Shown: positions 45,421 through 57,461, counted from the stretch's first letter. The stretch: DNA of 64,000 bases from Valencia hispanica (GCA_963556495.2 OY747713.1:49504224-49568223), one strand, 5' to 3'. The notes: generated by a model not told the origin, from the sequence alone. Numbers and translations are program-made.

Positions 45421-46016
45421 AATTTTATTATATTTACTAACAAAAACAAGAAATACTGCAAAGCCTCCACTAAAATTATAATCAATGAATCAGAAATTTC
45501 TCAGGTTATTTCCCCAAAATTTCTAGGAGTACTGGTTGATGAAAGATTAAGCTGGAAAGAACAAATCAACCTAGTGTATGGTAAAGTTACCAGATCGCTT
45601 GGTGTCATCAGGAAAATTCGGTTATTCAGAGCTGTCTACTCACTTTATATTGCAGCTTAATTTATCCACACCTCATATACTGCAATATTATTTGGGCCAG
45701 TACATATGCCTCCAACCTCCATAGCATGTATCTAGTTCAGAAAAGATTTGTTAGAACTGCCACATTTTCAAAACAATATACACCAATATACATCAATTCA
45801 CATTTAGATAAACACAATACTAGACAATTGACAAGACTTTACCCTCCTCAATATCGTACCACCCGTGGTCAATTTTCCTTAAAATACAGAGGTACAATAA
45901 TCTGGAATGATCTATTTAATAGTTCCATAGAGTTTTTCTCTTTTAACTCTTTCAACTCTTTTAACTCATATAAGACCAGTTTAAGGGCCGCTCTGATTGC
46001 TCAGGTCACCAAGTAG
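45421..46016 (+). pseudogene. LINE reverse transcriptase C-terminal region
   Basis: It continues the RT after the LTR: FIIFTNKNKKYCKAS, then FLGVLVDERLSWKEQINLV and RSLGVIRKIRLF. After a stop comes an open piece 45726-46016 with MYLVQKRFVRTATFSKQYTPIYI, ending in TTRGQFSLKYRG.IIWNDLF. Stops at about 45658 and shifts make it defunct. Confidence 0.75.
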
Positions 46017-46026
46017 TACACACACT

Positions 46027-46083
46027 CATACACAGGCGCATGTGCACACACACAAACACACAAACACACGCACACACACACAC

Positions 46084-46119
<36 letters not shown>
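46027..46119 (+). repeat. (CA)n-rich microsatellite
   Basis: Mostly CA dinucleotides with a few CG and AA interruptions, in the 3' UTR of the LINE. Confidence 0.85.
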
Positions 46120-46122
<3 letters not shown>

Positions 46123-46370
46123 CACATTTGTTTTATTTTCAACTACTATTTGTAACATTATTATAATTCTGTTTTATTTTTATGGGTTTTTTGTTGTTTG
46201 TATAGTTATTCTATTCTAACACAACTTGTGACGCTTAATATAGGTAGAGCCCCTGTATAAGCCCTTTAGGGTTTCTTGCCTCTACCTTGCACTCTTTTGT
46301 TGTTATTTCCTTGTCTCTTTGTTTTATCTTATCGTTGTGCAAAATAAATAAACTTCAAACTTCAAACTTC

Positions 46371-48851
46371 AACGCTCACGTGGGCAATGACAGTGAGACC
46401 TGGAGGGGTGTGGTTGGGCGGAATGGCCCCCCCGATCTAAACCCGAGTGGTGTCTTGTTATTGGACTTCTGTGCTCGTCATGGATTGTCCATAACAAACA
46501 CCATGTTCAAGCATAAAGGTGTCCATATGTGCACTTGGCACCAGGACACCTTAGGCCCCAGCTCAATGATCGACTTGGTTGTCGTCTCATCTGATCTGCG
46601 GCCGCATGTTTTGGACACTCGGGTGAAGAGAGGGGCAGAGCTGTCCACTGACCACTACCTGGTGGTGAGTCGGCTCCGATGGTGGGGGAGGACGCCGGAC
46701 AGACCTGGAAGGCCTAAACGTGTTGTGAGGGTCTGCTGGGAACGTCTGGCAGAGTCTCCTGTCAGAAGGAGCTTTAGCTCACACCTCCGGCAGAACTTTG
46801 AACACGTCCCGGGGGAGGCGGGGGACATCGAGTCCGAGTGGACCATGTTCCGCGCCTCCATTGCCGAGGCGGCTGACCGAAGCTGTGGCCGCAAGGTGGT
46901 CGGTGCCTGTCGCGGCGGCAACCCCCGAACCCGGTGGTGGACACCGGCGGTAAGGGATGCTGTCAGGCTGAAGAAGGAGTCCTACCGGGTCTTTTTGGCT
47001 TGTGGGACCCCTGAAGCAGCTGATAGGTACCGACAGGCCAAGCGGGATGCGGCTCGGATGGTTGCTGAGGCAAAAACTCGGGCGTGGGAGGAGTTTGGAG
47101 AGACCATGGAAAACGACTTCCGTACGGCTTCGAAGCAATTCTGGTCCACCATCCGGCGTCTCAGGGGGGGAAAGCGGTCTGCCACCAACACTGTTTACAG
47201 TGGGGATGGTGTGCTGCTGACCTCGACGCGGGACGTTTTGGGTCGGTGGATGGAATACTTCGAAGACCTCCTCAATCCCACCGGCACGCCTTCCAATCTG
47301 GAAGCAGGGTTTGGGGACTTGGGGTCGGGCTCTCCAATCTCTGGTGCCGAGGTCACCGAGGTCGTTAAAAAGCTCCTCGGTGGCAAGGCTCCGGGGGTGG
47401 ATGAGATTCGACCGGAGTTCCTCAAGGCTCTGGATGTTGTGGGGCTGTGTTGGTTAACGCGGCTCTGCAATATTGCGTGGACATCGGGGGCAGTTCCCTT
47501 GGATTGGCAGACCGGGGTGGTGGTCCCCCTGTTTAAAAAGGGGGACCACAGGGTGTGTTCCAACTACAGGGGGATCACACTTCTGAGCCTCCCTGGTAAG
47601 GTCTATTCAGGGGTTCTGGAGAGGAGGGTCCGACGGATAGTCGAACCTCGGATCCAGGAGGAACAATGCGGTTTTCGTCCTGGCCGTGGAACACTGGACC
47701 AGCTCTACACCCTCAGCAGGGTCCTGGAGGGTGCGAGGGAGTTCGCCCAACCGGTCTACATGTGTTTTGTGGACTTGGAGAAGGCGTTCGACCGTGTCCC
47801 TCGGGGGGCCCTGTGGGGGGTGCTCCGGGAGTATGGGGTACCGGGCCCCTTGATACGGGCTGTTAGGTCCCTGTACGACCGGTGCCAGAGTTTGGTTCGC
47901 ATTGCCGGCAGTAAGTCGGGCTTGTTTCCGGTGAGAGTTGGACTCCGCCAAGGTTGCCCTTTGTCACCGATCCTGTTCATAACTTTTATGGACAGGATTT
48001 CTAGGCGCAGCCAAGGCGTTGCGGGGATCCGTTTTGGTGGCCTCAGGATCGGGTCTCTGCTTTTTGCAGATGATGTGGTCCTGTTGGCTTCATCGGAGCG
48101 TGATCTACAGCTTTCGCTGGAGCTGTTCGCAGCCGAGTGTGAAGCGGCTGGGATGAGAATCAGCACCTCCAAATCCGAGGCCATGGTCTTGAGCCGGAAA
48201 AGGGTGGGGTGCCTCCTCCAGGTCAGGGATGGGGTCCTTCCCCAAGTGGAGGAGTTTAAGTATCTGGGGGTCTTGTTCACGAATGAGGGAAAAATGGAGC
48301 GGGAGATCGATAGACGGATTGGTGGGGCATCTGCAGTTATGCGGTCGCTCTACCGGTCTGTCGTGGTGAAGAGAGAGCTGAGCCAAAAGGCGAAGCTCTC
48401 GATTTACCGGTCGATCTACGTTCCTACCCTCATCTATGGTCACGAACTCTGGGTGGTGACCGAAAGAACGAGATCACGGATACAAGCGGCTGAAATGAGT
48501 TTCCTCCGCAGAGTGTCTGGGCTCTCCCTTAGAGATAGGGTGAGAAGCTCAGTCATCCGGAGGGGGCTCAGAGTAGAGCCGCTGCTTCTCCACATCGAGA
48601 GGAGTCAGTTGAGGTGGCTCGGGCATCTGGTCAGGATGCCTCCTGGACGCCTCCCTGGTGAGGTGTTTCAGGCACGTCCCACCGGGAGGAGGCCCAGGGG
48701 AAGGCCCAGGACACGCTGGAGGGACTATGTTTCTCGGCTGGCCTGGGAGCGCCTTGGGGTTCCTCCCGAGGAGCTGGAACAAGTGGCTGGGGAGAGGGAA
48801 GTCTGGGTCTCTTTGCTTAGGCTGCTGCCCCCGCGACCCGACCCCGGATAA
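46371..48851 (+). CDS. Rex3 endonuclease/reverse transcriptase, N-terminally truncated
   Basis: The order is: end of the endonuclease (FNAHVGND at the start, [13 protein letters not shown], then [13 protein letters not shown] with the conserved histidine); a linker rich in R and W; RT with [82 protein letters not shown] and the catalytic FADDVVLL; then [40 protein letters not shown] and a [16 protein letters not shown] basic end. The open frame formally begins at 46287, but those first codons are tail of the previous LINE. The RT triad is intact; the endonuclease lacks its N-terminal catalytic residues, so it could not retrotranspose alone. Confidence 0.9.
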   Translation, partial: NAHVGNDSETWRGVVGRNGPPDLNPSGVLLLDFCARHGLSITNTMFKHKGVHMCTWHQDTLGPSSMIDLVVVSSDLRPHVLDTRVKRGAELSTDHYLVVSRLRWWGRTPDRPGRPKRVVRVCWERLAESPVRRSFSSHLRQNFEHVPGEAGDIESEWTMFRASIAEAADRSCGRKVVGACRGGNPRTRWWTPAVRDAVRLKKESYRVFLACGTPEAADRYRQAKRDAARMVAEAKTRAWEEFGETMENDFRTASKQFWSTIRRLRGGKRSATNTVYSGDGVLLTSTRDVLGRWMEYFEDLLNPTGTPSNLEAGFGDLGSGSPISGAEVTEVVKKLLGGKAPGVDEIRPEFLKALDVVGLCWLTRLCNIAWTSGAVPLDWQTGVVVPLFKKGDHRVCSNYRGITLLSLPGKVYSGVLERRVRRIVEPRIQEEQCGFRPGRGTLDQLYTLSRVLEGAREFAQPVYMCFVDLEKAFDRVPRGALWGVLREYGVPGPLIRAVRSLYDRCQSLVRIAGSKSGLFPVRVGLRQGCPLSPILFITFMDRISRRSQGVAGIRFGGLRIGSLLFADDVVLLASSERDLQLSLELFAAECEAAGMRISTSKSEAMVLSRKRVGCLLQVRDGVLPQVEEFKYLGVLFTNEGKMEREIDRRIGGASAVMRSLYRSVVVKRELSQKAKLSIYRSIYVPTLIYGHELWVVTERTRSRIQAAEMSFLRRVSGLSLRDRVRSSVIRRGLRVEPLLLHIERSQLRWLGHLVRMPPGRLPGEVFQARPTGRRPRGRPRTRWRDYVSRLAWERLGVPPEELEQVAGEREVWVSLLRLLPPRPDPG

Positions 48852-48861
48852 GCGGAAGAAA

Positions 48862-48898
48862 ATGGATGGATGGATGGATGGATGGATGGATGGATGGA
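48862..48898 (+). repeat. (ATGG)n 3' tail of Rex3
   Basis: Nine or so tetranucleotide units directly after the Rex3 coding end, as known for this family. Confidence 0.92.
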
Positions 48899-48899
48899 C

Positions 48900-50994
48900 T
48901 TTCAGTGTCCTAGAAAAGTAGCATATTACATAAGATCAATCAAAAAGGTATTTCAAACAGAAATGTCAGACTTCTGAAAAGTACATCAAACGTTTGTACT
49001 GGCTGAATATTCCTACCCTTTTGTTTCAAAAATACTCCTCTGCAGGTCATGTTCTCTGCTAACTTAAATTTGCAAGACAGAAGTTCTGTATTTTTATTTG
49101 CAAATACAGCACTTAAATCAGGACTCCAACACAGAATGTTACAGGGTTTGTATTCAGTTACATTAATATAAGACCCACCAGGCTTATTGGAAATAATTAA
49201 TTAAAGGAAGCATGAACTTTTAATAGATTTGACCAGTGCTGAGACACAGTTTAAAGCAATCATAACGCTGCTGCATCATTGATCATTCACAGATTCTAAG
49301 TTTGTCATAGGTCTTTAGTTTTGGACTGTGGTTTTGTATTTGGAGTTATTTATTTGATTTTCTCCTACTTTTTTGATACTTTGTTCATTTTTGGGGGGAT
49401 TCTTTGTTCTTTCTTGTTTTCTTTTAATGTTATTGTTCATCTTTGGATTTTGATTGAGTGAGATCCTTTTGTGTCCCCATAACACCTAAATTAATTTCCT
49501 CGCTTAGTTGCATGGTGATTCTTTTCACCTATTTCCCATTGTCAGTGGTCACAACTTCAGCAGTAATAAGCCAGTCACTTTTCTTATGTCGTCCTCAGTT
49601 CCCTCTATTATCTGTTCCTGCCATGCCTGTTTGAATGCTGTTCTTTTGCCCATCTGTCATTGTTTTTCTACAACAGTAATTTTTTTCTTCATCAACCTTA
49701 TTAAGAGACTGCTATTTTCCTATCCGTACATAGTTCTAATTTAATCGCAAAACATGACAACTTGTAACTGGAGCAGATGCAGTGCCGCAGGATGTTTGTG
49801 ATTAGATTTCCTGTAAGACACATCTCACAGGCTTTAACAATTAAAGATTTGGGAATTATTACAACTTCTTTTGAGTTAAAAGTGATTTAATTGCAGTTTT
49901 ACAGCTTATCCTCAATGAAAATGTTATAAAGGATGTCTTTAGACTGCAGGCTGTAATCCTGATCTTAGCTCCCCCCTCTCTTCTCCTTTGCAGTCTCCTT
50001 TTAAAACCATAACCTGTTTAAACCATAACCACTGGTCTTGGGCTTATTTCACTGTTTTTAATTGCAGTTGCAGTGAAGAGAGATCTGTGTTCACAGATCA
50101 CAGCAGCACTTATCACAGGACGAAAAACCAGATTTCCGGTCCTGTGAAGACCCGGAAATATTGTCAGTTGCTGGCAATTAACAGCTGTTCACAGGCTGTA
50201 GCGTTCACTTTTCTCTGTGCCAGAAATGCTGTTAGTGGGTTTACAGGGAGTAAGAAAACAACAAATTATTGCCTTAGTCCAACTAAATTTGGACTTTTAA
50301 AAGGCATGTATACACACTTAGCCCAGCTGAAGTCGACTACTCCAAATTGAGCTAACACATTCAGATAATGCGGTTAAAAAATAAGAATTTATCTGCATGT
50401 AAACGACATCCCAGCTACGTTGAGCTATGACCTGCCAGGGCGCTACCTTTCCAGAAGTGACAAGATCATTGAAGTGGGAATAACCAAAGATTTATTATTA
50501 CTTTTTAATATGTCTATGGGATAACAACACCAGTACGACAACAACAAAGCAGCATCAACAAGTGTAACACAATCAAACAGCAAAACATACTGTGCAGCAT
50601 TGTTGTCGTCGATTTCTATTCTCATTGTGCATCTCCTGCTCTTACTCTGTCTGCTTCACTGCCACCAGCATTGGTTTACTATCTGTGTGACGCTTTTGGA
50701 CAACCGGAAGAATGCCAACATGTAAGGGAGCCACCTGCCGTCGCAGAGTCATTCCATAGTTCGATTTTCTGACTAACATGTAAACTCAGATAAAGGCTCA
50801 AATTTTGATTAAGGTATTAGCCTGATTATTGCTATAGCTTGATTTAGATTTGCATGTAAACGCATTGACTGAATCATGACAGGAAAGTGGTGGTGGGGAG
50901 TGGTGTGGCGGAGGACAATCCACATGTCAATGACTCTAATTAACATTTGAATTGCACAAAACCCCAATTGCAGTTGGAGAACCTGTTCATCATT
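48900..50994. other. Long stretch without recognisable gene
   Basis: Mostly unique AT-rich sequence. Between about 50300 and 50880 the motif TGCATGTAAAC occurs repeatedly near both sides (50394, 50852), so a decayed MITE may be present. The 120-codon frame at 49988-50350 has no motifs. Confidence 0.4.
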
Positions 50995-51548
50995 AGGTAT
51001 GTTTCCACTATCGGAACTTCAAGGTAATTTGACCGGACCTTTCTGGTATGCGCGTGTCTGTACTTCATCTGGCTGAGCCGAAGGGGACGTTTTCGGGGCC
51101 ATTTCAGAAACCAACGCACTACCTGTGTGGGGGTATGTACTCGGAATGGCTCGATCGAGTCACTCAGCAGGAGCTGTGGTTAAGTCGTGCTGATTAGTTT
51201 TAATTCAGAGGGAAATGAGCAGACATTACCAAACAATTGGCTTTGTAAAGATAAGAAGAATTGATGGCAAAGCAGTTTATAACAACAGCAAACAGAAACG
51301 CAGCAACAAGCCCTGCTTATTCCATGTCGATCTCTTGTTATTTCTGCTGCTCTGGGTGCCTTTTTGCACGAATCAGTGATGCTAATCACTGCCGAAAATG
51401 TTGTGATATGCGTAATTCTTTAGCTGATTCCTTAAAGGGCAGATTGTGTATGGAGACACAGCGGCTGAGAGGAGCGGGCCAAAATATTACTCCGTCAGAA
51501 AAAGATCTGGTTAAATTACCCTGAAGTTCTGATAGTGGAAACGCGCCT
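50995..51548. mobile_element. MITE with about 45-bp inverted ends
   Basis: The left end AGGTATGTTTCCACTATCGG continues AACTTCAAGGTAATTTGACC, and it matches the inverse of 51504-51548 (GGTTAAATTACCCTGAAG, then TTCTGATAGTGGAAACGCG) with a few mismatches. ATT flanks each side (50992-50994 and 51549-51551). A three-base duplication fits the PIF/Harbinger group. An 87-codon cysteine-bearing frame inside (51261-51524) has no family I recognise. Confidence 0.75.
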
Positions 51549-51803
51549 ATTGAGGGGCAAAGTCAAGGTAAATGGTCTGATTTTAGACCTCTAAAAATAC
51601 AGTGGAAACACATTAAAGGAAAGGCCCAGGTAAAAAGGTTTTGGTTAAAAAAAAACAACCTTCAGTAGCCCATAGTTAAACACACCTTAAATGGTCCCAT
51701 TCTCTTCTAATCTAAATTCTAGAAGTTATGCACTTGTGTTATGTAATCTATAAGGTCCATTAGCTTGCAAAACTTCTTGTTCTTCTTTCTGTCCAGTTTA
51801 TCC

Positions 51804-51838
51804 TCCATCCATCCATCCATCCATCCATCCATCCATCC
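51804..51838 (-). repeat. (CCAT)n, tail of second Rex3
   Basis: Tetranucleotide tail on the minus strand, equivalent to 48862-48898. Confidence 0.92.
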
Positions 51839-52853
51839 TCTTCCGCTTATCCGGGGGCAGCAGCTTAAGAAAGGACACCCAGACTTCCCTCTCCCCAGCC
51901 ACTTGTTCCAGCTCCTCGGGAGGAATCCCAAGGCGCTCCCAGGCCAGCCGAGAAACATAGTCCCTCCAGCGTGTCCTGGGCCTTCCCCTGGGCCTCCTCC
52001 CGGTAGGACTTGCCCAAAACACCTCACCAGGGAGGCGTCCAGGAGGCATCCTGACCAGATGCCCGAGCCACCTCAACTGACTCCTCTCGATGTGGAGGAG
52101 CAGCGGCTCTATTCTGAGCCCCCTCCGGATGACTGAGCTTCTCACCCTATCTCTAAGGGAGAGCCCAGACACCCTACGGAGGAAACTCATTTCGGCCGCT
52201 TGTATCCGTGATCTTGTCCACCCAGAGTTCGTGACCATAGATGAGGGTAGGAACGTAGATCGACCGGTAAATCGAGAGCTTCGCCTTTCGGTTCAGCTCT
52301 CTCTTCACCACGACAGACCGGTACAGCGCCCGCATAACTGCAGACGCCCTACCAATCCGTCTATTGATCTCCCGCTCCATTTTTCCCTCATTCGTGAACA
52401 AGACCCCCAGATACTTAAACTCCTCCACTTGGGGAAGGACCTCATCCCCGACCCAGAGAAGGCACCCCACCATTTTCCGGCTCAAGACCATGGCCTCGGA
52501 TTTGGAGAGGCTGATTTTCATCCCAGCCGCTTCACACTCGGCTACGAACCGCCCCAGCGAAAGCTGTAGATCACATTCCGATGAAGCCAACAGGAAAACG
52601 TCATCTGCAAAAAGCAGAGACCCAATCCTGAGGCCACCTAAACGGATCCCCTCAACACCTTGGCTGCGCCTAGAAATCCTGTCCATGAAAGTTATGAACA
52701 GGATCGGTGACAAAGGGCAACGTTGGCGGAGTCCAACTCTCACCGGAAACAAGCCCGACTTACTGCCGGCAATGCGAACCAAACTCTGGCACCGGTCGTA
52801 CAGGGACCTAACAGCCCGTATCAAGGGGCCCGGTACCCCATACTCCGGGAGCA

Positions 52854-52871
52854 CCCCCCCCCCCCCCCCCC
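52854..52871 (+). repeat. Homopolymer C run at Rex3/L2 junction
   Basis: Eighteen C bases lie precisely where the Rex3 truncation meets the L2 tail. The Rex3 consensus has a G6 at this position (47813-47822 in the first copy), so the run is an expansion of it. Confidence 0.9.
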
Positions 52872-52872
52872 A

Positions 52873-53790
52873 GTTTATCCTATTCAATTCAGTTTAATTA
52901 TATAGCACCAATTCACAACGGATGTCATCTCAGGGCATTTTACAAGAAAGTCATTTCAATGCAATCAGTTTAAAGGTTTAGCTAGTTTTCTATCTAAGGA
53001 ATCCCAGCAGATTGCATTGAGTCATTGACTGGCAGTTGCGCCCCATTGATGCACACTCCAACCACAGGAATCTCTCAGCAATCCCTCATACCGAGTTAGC
53101 ATGTAGCGGCAGTGGAGAGGAAAAACTCCCCTTTAACAGGAAGAAACCTCCAGCAGAGCCTGGCTCAGTACAATCGGCCATCTGCCACGACCGTCTGGGG
53201 GTTTGAGAAGACAGAGCAGAGACACAGAAAGAACGGAAGATCTGATATAAGAGTACTTTCTATGTTAAAGAAAGTAAAAAGTTGATAGCAGGACACATAG
53301 GATGCTAGGTGACTGGGGTGCCCCCATCCAACAGGGCATTGTGGTTAAGCAGGATACCAGACCAGGTGTAGCCTCCATGGAGAAAAAAACACTGAGAAAA
53401 AACAAGGTTAACAGTCAAAATAACAGCAAATAATGCAACTGGAAGGTAGTAGAAGAGAAAAGTGTTTCTAATTTTAGCACTATTCCGAAGGTGAAAGAAG
53501 GAAATCCTAGAAATTGGCCTCCGTTATTACTGGAGGCCAATTTAATACAATCCAGATGAAGTGATTGACTAAGCAGTTTCTTTGTTAGAGCTTCTGGTCC
53601 AAAGACGGCAACTTCTGTCTTGTCAGAACCTAAGAGAAAGAAGTTTAGCGTCATCCAGGTTTTTATGTTGTCCAGACATACCTGTAATCTACCTACCTGA
53701 CTGGATTCATCAGGATTTATAGATAAATATAGTGGTGTATCATCGGCATAACTGTGGAAATGTATCCCATGCTGTCTGATGTTTTTACCA
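52873..53790 (-). mobile_element. L2 LINE fragment with internal deletion
   Basis: On the minus strand, 53790-53530 encodes IRQHGIHFHSYADDTPLYLS and on to DKTEVAVFGPEALTKKLLSQ. It then jumps through a deletion into the ISFFHLRN region and the 3' UTR (GGAAGAAACCTCC, CGCAACTGCCAG, GCAATCTGCTGGGA on the appropriate strand), ending near CTGAATTGAATAGG. It belongs to the family of the L2 at 16.5-23.6 kb. Confidence 0.85.
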
Positions 53791-54037
53791 ACTGAAGGTA
53801 TCCTACTGTACTTAACTTCCATTTGTATTTCAATGACAGAAATAAAACTGCCTATTCCATCTCCTCTTATATTTGACCAGTATAATCTTTTTACAGTATA
53901 AATGTTCAAATTTCACACTATATGCTAAAGCCATGAACTAAAGAGTAATCACAATAATGTGTAATCTATAATTTACATGTAAACAGCTTAATTCCTTCCA
54001 AAATAGTCCAATAGGGTTGTTAAAAAAAGAAATTATT

Positions 54038-54453
54038 CTTCTCCCTACTTAAAGATTTGTTAGCATTGAAATTAGACCCATAAGTAAAATTTAAAAAAAG
54101 ACACACACAGAAAAATAAAAAACAGTCAGCACCATATGCTTTTGTTTTACCTCTGGTCTAGCCAGAGCCCAGCAGTGCATTTAACAAACAGTAAAGCCTG
54201 CTTAGTAACACTACTGAATCATGTAGCTACATGACACCCTAACCCTTCTCCCTATTTAAAAATTTGTTAGCATTGAAATTAGACCCATAGGTAAATTTAA
54301 AAAAAACACAAAAAGAAGACAAAAAAGAAAAACAGTCAGCATCATATGCTTTTGTTTTACCTCTGGTCTAGCCAGAGCCCAGCAGTACATTTAACAAACA
54401 GCAAACCCTGCTTAGTAACACTACTGAAGCATGTAGCTACATGACACCATAAA
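54038..54453 (+). repeat. Tandem direct duplication, unit about 208 bp
   Basis: 54038-54245 and 54246-54453 are two head-to-tail copies with over 90 percent identity by eye. They share CTCCCTA.TTAAA.ATTTGTTAGC at the start, ATATGCTTTTGTTTTACCTC in the middle and CATGTAGCTACATGACACC at the end. Differences cluster in the A-rich part. There is no coding sequence. Confidence 0.9.
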
Positions 54454-54989
<536 letters not shown>

Positions 54990-55046
54990 CAGTGTGCTGA
55001 AGATATGAATCTAGGAGGTGCTAAGACTACTATAGAAAAGTAGAAG

Positions 55047-55190
55047 TTGGGGCGACTGTGGCTCAGTAGGTAAAGTAGTTGTCTTGCAATCAGAGGGTCA
55101 CAGGTTCAGTTTCAGCTTCCACATGTCAATGTGCCCCTGGGTAACGCACTTAACCCCAAGTTGCCTACCAAGCTTCAGTTTGATGGTCTG
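55047..55190 (+). mobile_element. tRNA-derived SINE, copy 2, 3'-truncated
   Basis: The head GGGGCGACTGTGGCTCAGTAGG includes a good A box (TGGCTCAGTAGG), and GTCACAGGTTCAGTTTC includes a B-box-like GGTTCAGTTTC. The body has GTGCCCCTGGGTAACGCACTTAACCCCAAGTTGCC. The 3' tail seen in copy 1 is missing. The promoter boxes are better kept here than in copy 1. Confidence 0.82.
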
Positions 55191-55667
55191 AGGCTTCACA
55201 ATTTACTTTGTCACTATATTTGAATTTCTAATGATTAGCATTTTGCATCTTTAGATTAGTGGTGCAGAGAAGTGGCCACAAACACCTGTTCTTTACCATG
55301 GTAAAAGAAAATATTCCTTGTGTGGATAGAAAGAAAAATTATAGGCAGTGTAGTTGAAGTAAAACCAGACTAAAGTACTCTGTGCAAGGAAGCTAAATCC
55401 TACACCATGTTTTCAAAATATTAACTGTGAGCAGAAGTTCAGACCTTCATGGAACCTATAATTCTTCCTAGATGGAGTGACTGTTTCAAAGACACATTAG
55501 ACAACATCATCCATTGCCTCATAAATGCCAATTCTATAGGAGGATCTTTTGTGACGTTAATGTTCATGCTTTCTTTCAATGCATCATGGTACTGTGTGCC
55601 AGGAAGCAGCATAATTTACCTTTAATTCTATTGTTTTGCATCTTTCAAGGACGATTTAGCGAAGCTG
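55191..55667. other. No recognisable gene
   Basis: No coding or repeat structure recognised. Confidence 0.4.
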
Positions 55668-55886
55668 ATGGTTCATTCTTGCTGTGTGGTTAATTGTATG
55701 GCCCATTGGGGGGCCTGCAAAATTTTTTTTCCGAATTCCCTACGAAAAGGATCACGAAAAAAGAAAGAGATGGCTCCGGGCAATAAGGAGATTAAACCCG
55801 GACGATCCGAAGAAAGTCTGGATTCCTGCAGTGTTCATTTCTCGATTCCTATAATTTCGGATGAAAACATCTATTTTTTCACCTAA
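55668..55886 (+). pseudogene. THAP-like zinc-finger fragment
   Basis: The 72-codon frame starts MVHSCCVVNC, has FFPNSLRK in the middle and CSVHF near the end. That is the C...C and C..H spacing plus the aromatic residue of a THAP finger (C2CH type), but the conserved tryptophan and AVP-type end are not visible. THAP domains occur in host proteins and in P-element and Kolobok transposases. It stops soon after and has no partner exon I can see, so it is probably a relic. Confidence 0.45.
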
Positions 55887-56220
55887 ATCATATTGATAGA
55901 AGGTCTATGTCTTTTTAACCTTATCATAATTAAAACATATATTGTGCAGCAGTGCTTTGATACCTGCAAGCTTCACCGGTACGTGCAACAGTTGTTAGTC
56001 CTATCCTGACAGCTGCTTTTACTTTGAACATTGAAGCCGCTACATGACTGCATTTTTCTCCGAGACCGAATTTAAAAAAAGAACAGTGTAAGCTGTGATA
56101 TTCTGTTTTTCACCAGAGACCAGACGCCATTAAAATTATCTCGTTAACGTACTACTAAAATTGTATAACAGTGACTACATTTCCAAAAATAAATAAGGAC
56201 ACTGATCAATGAAGGTTTAC
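55887..56220. other. Spacer between two convergent relics
   Basis: No coding sequence recognised; contains the sequence just beyond the splice-donor-like end of the minus-strand relic. Confidence 0.4.
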
Positions 56221-56809
56221 CCAGCTTTGCAGTCACAGTGACCAGTGAGGATTTCGCCGTGCTCTTTAGCGATCACCCACGGGAGATGTGAATCACGCTG
56301 AGACTCTGCTTGGCCAGGTATGACTTCTGCTTTCAGGAGGACCACAGCTTTCTGTTTCGTTCAAGACATTGGCTCAACTTTTCTTGAAATAAAGTAATCA
56401 TAGGCCTCCAGACTTTTGAAAGCTCTTAACTTGTAATGAGTAAATGGTCCAGGGCTTTCCATTAGGTACGAATAAATGTCTCCCCAGCAGATTAGTGGCC
56501 AAGGCACCGGCGAATCAGACCAACGTTTTTGATCATCCCAGATCTCATATGGGCTTAAAATAATCTCGATTTTGTCATCAATGCAGATTTTAAGATTCTT
56601 TGTAAACCTTTTCCTGTCTTCAGACGTTAAAGTGTGTATATATTGGGGATTTCGCCCGCTAACTCTCTTAAAAAACATTTGTCGCCTGTATACCGCCTGC
56701 CATTTTTGTTTGTTCTCTTGCCACCCAACCGCCCGCGCATGCGCGCAACGATGTTAACAAAGGTCCTCCTATTAAACTCATAACATGTGCTGCTTTTACT
56801 GTCTAACAA
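56221..56809 (-). pseudogene. Relic of a YqaJ/SWIM-finger family gene
   Basis: Minus-strand 56678-56361 encodes, among others, WPLICWGDIYSYLMESPGPFT and RAFKSLEAYDYFISRKV. After a frame break, VVLLKAEVIPGQAES and HGEILTGHCDCKAG follow to 56221, where G|GTAAAC forms a 5' splice site. These blocks match the N-terminal part of a multi-copy fish family that continues with a SWIM zinc finger and a YqaJ-type exonuclease, as I recall it. The expected next exon (SWIM histidines) was not found. The mid-frame break makes it a pseudogene or a mobile-element relic. Confidence 0.5.
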
Positions 56810-56884
56810 GCTAGTACTGTTGCACTGTGTTCACTTTTTCTCATTTCTGGTATTTGTCAAGCAGTGATATTTTGTACCAGGAGC

Positions 56885-57380
<496 letters not shown>

Positions 57381-57461
57381 ATCCTCATCCTCTGCTGCCG
57401 CACATAAACAGCTACTCTGTGTATAAGCAAAAGAAACAGAGAATATACCATCTAAACCTTT

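Larger units (their letters stand above)
39328..46370 (+). mobile_element. Jockey/CR1-superfamily LINE containing an L1 and an LTR
   Basis: In order this has a coiled-coil ORF1 start (39328-39600), a cysteine-rich finger (39765-39925), endonuclease pieces (40140-40514), then the L1 insertion. Connecting-domain and RT sequence follow (43890-44934), then the LTR insertion, the C-terminal RT region (45421-46016) and a 3' UTR ending in repeated ACTTCAA at about 46350-46370. An internal deletion removes the first RT motifs. All ORFs are broken. The exact clade (Rex1-like, Daphne-like or another) is not resolved. Confidence 0.75.
46371..48899 (+). mobile_element. Rex3-type (RTE) LINE, 5'-truncated, long open frame
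   Basis: It starts within the endonuclease (FNAHVGND) directly after the ACTTCAA repeats that end the previous LINE. It carries an RT, a C-terminal domain, a nearly absent 3' UTR and a (GATG)n tail, all hallmarks of Rex3 in fish. There is no stop over about 827 codons, which makes it the best preserved LINE coding region here. Confidence 0.92.
51801..52871 (-). mobile_element. Rex3-type LINE, second copy, 5'-truncated
   Basis: It is the C-terminal half of Rex3. Minus-strand 52850-52200 encodes [19 protein letters not shown] to YGHELWV, including [13 protein letters not shown] (the usual G is R) and FADDVFLLASSE. After a small deletion at about 52200-52230 (removing the VTERT part) it continues from [15 protein letters not shown] to the end. 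The tail is (GGAT)n, seen as CCAT repeats at 51804-51838. Its upstream end meets a C run and then an L2 3' end. Confidence 0.92.

Noticed and set aside
46287..46370. Start of the 854-codon frame taken as the N terminus of Rex3
   Set aside because: These first codons are the AT-rich tail of the previous LINE; homology to Rex3 begins only at FNAHVGND.
47195..48443. Several 110-170 codon minus-strand frames
   Set aside because: Antisense shadows of the Rex3 reverse transcriptase.
49988..50350. 120-codon plus-strand frame
   Set aside because: No motifs, ordinary AT-rich background, frame length compatible with chance.
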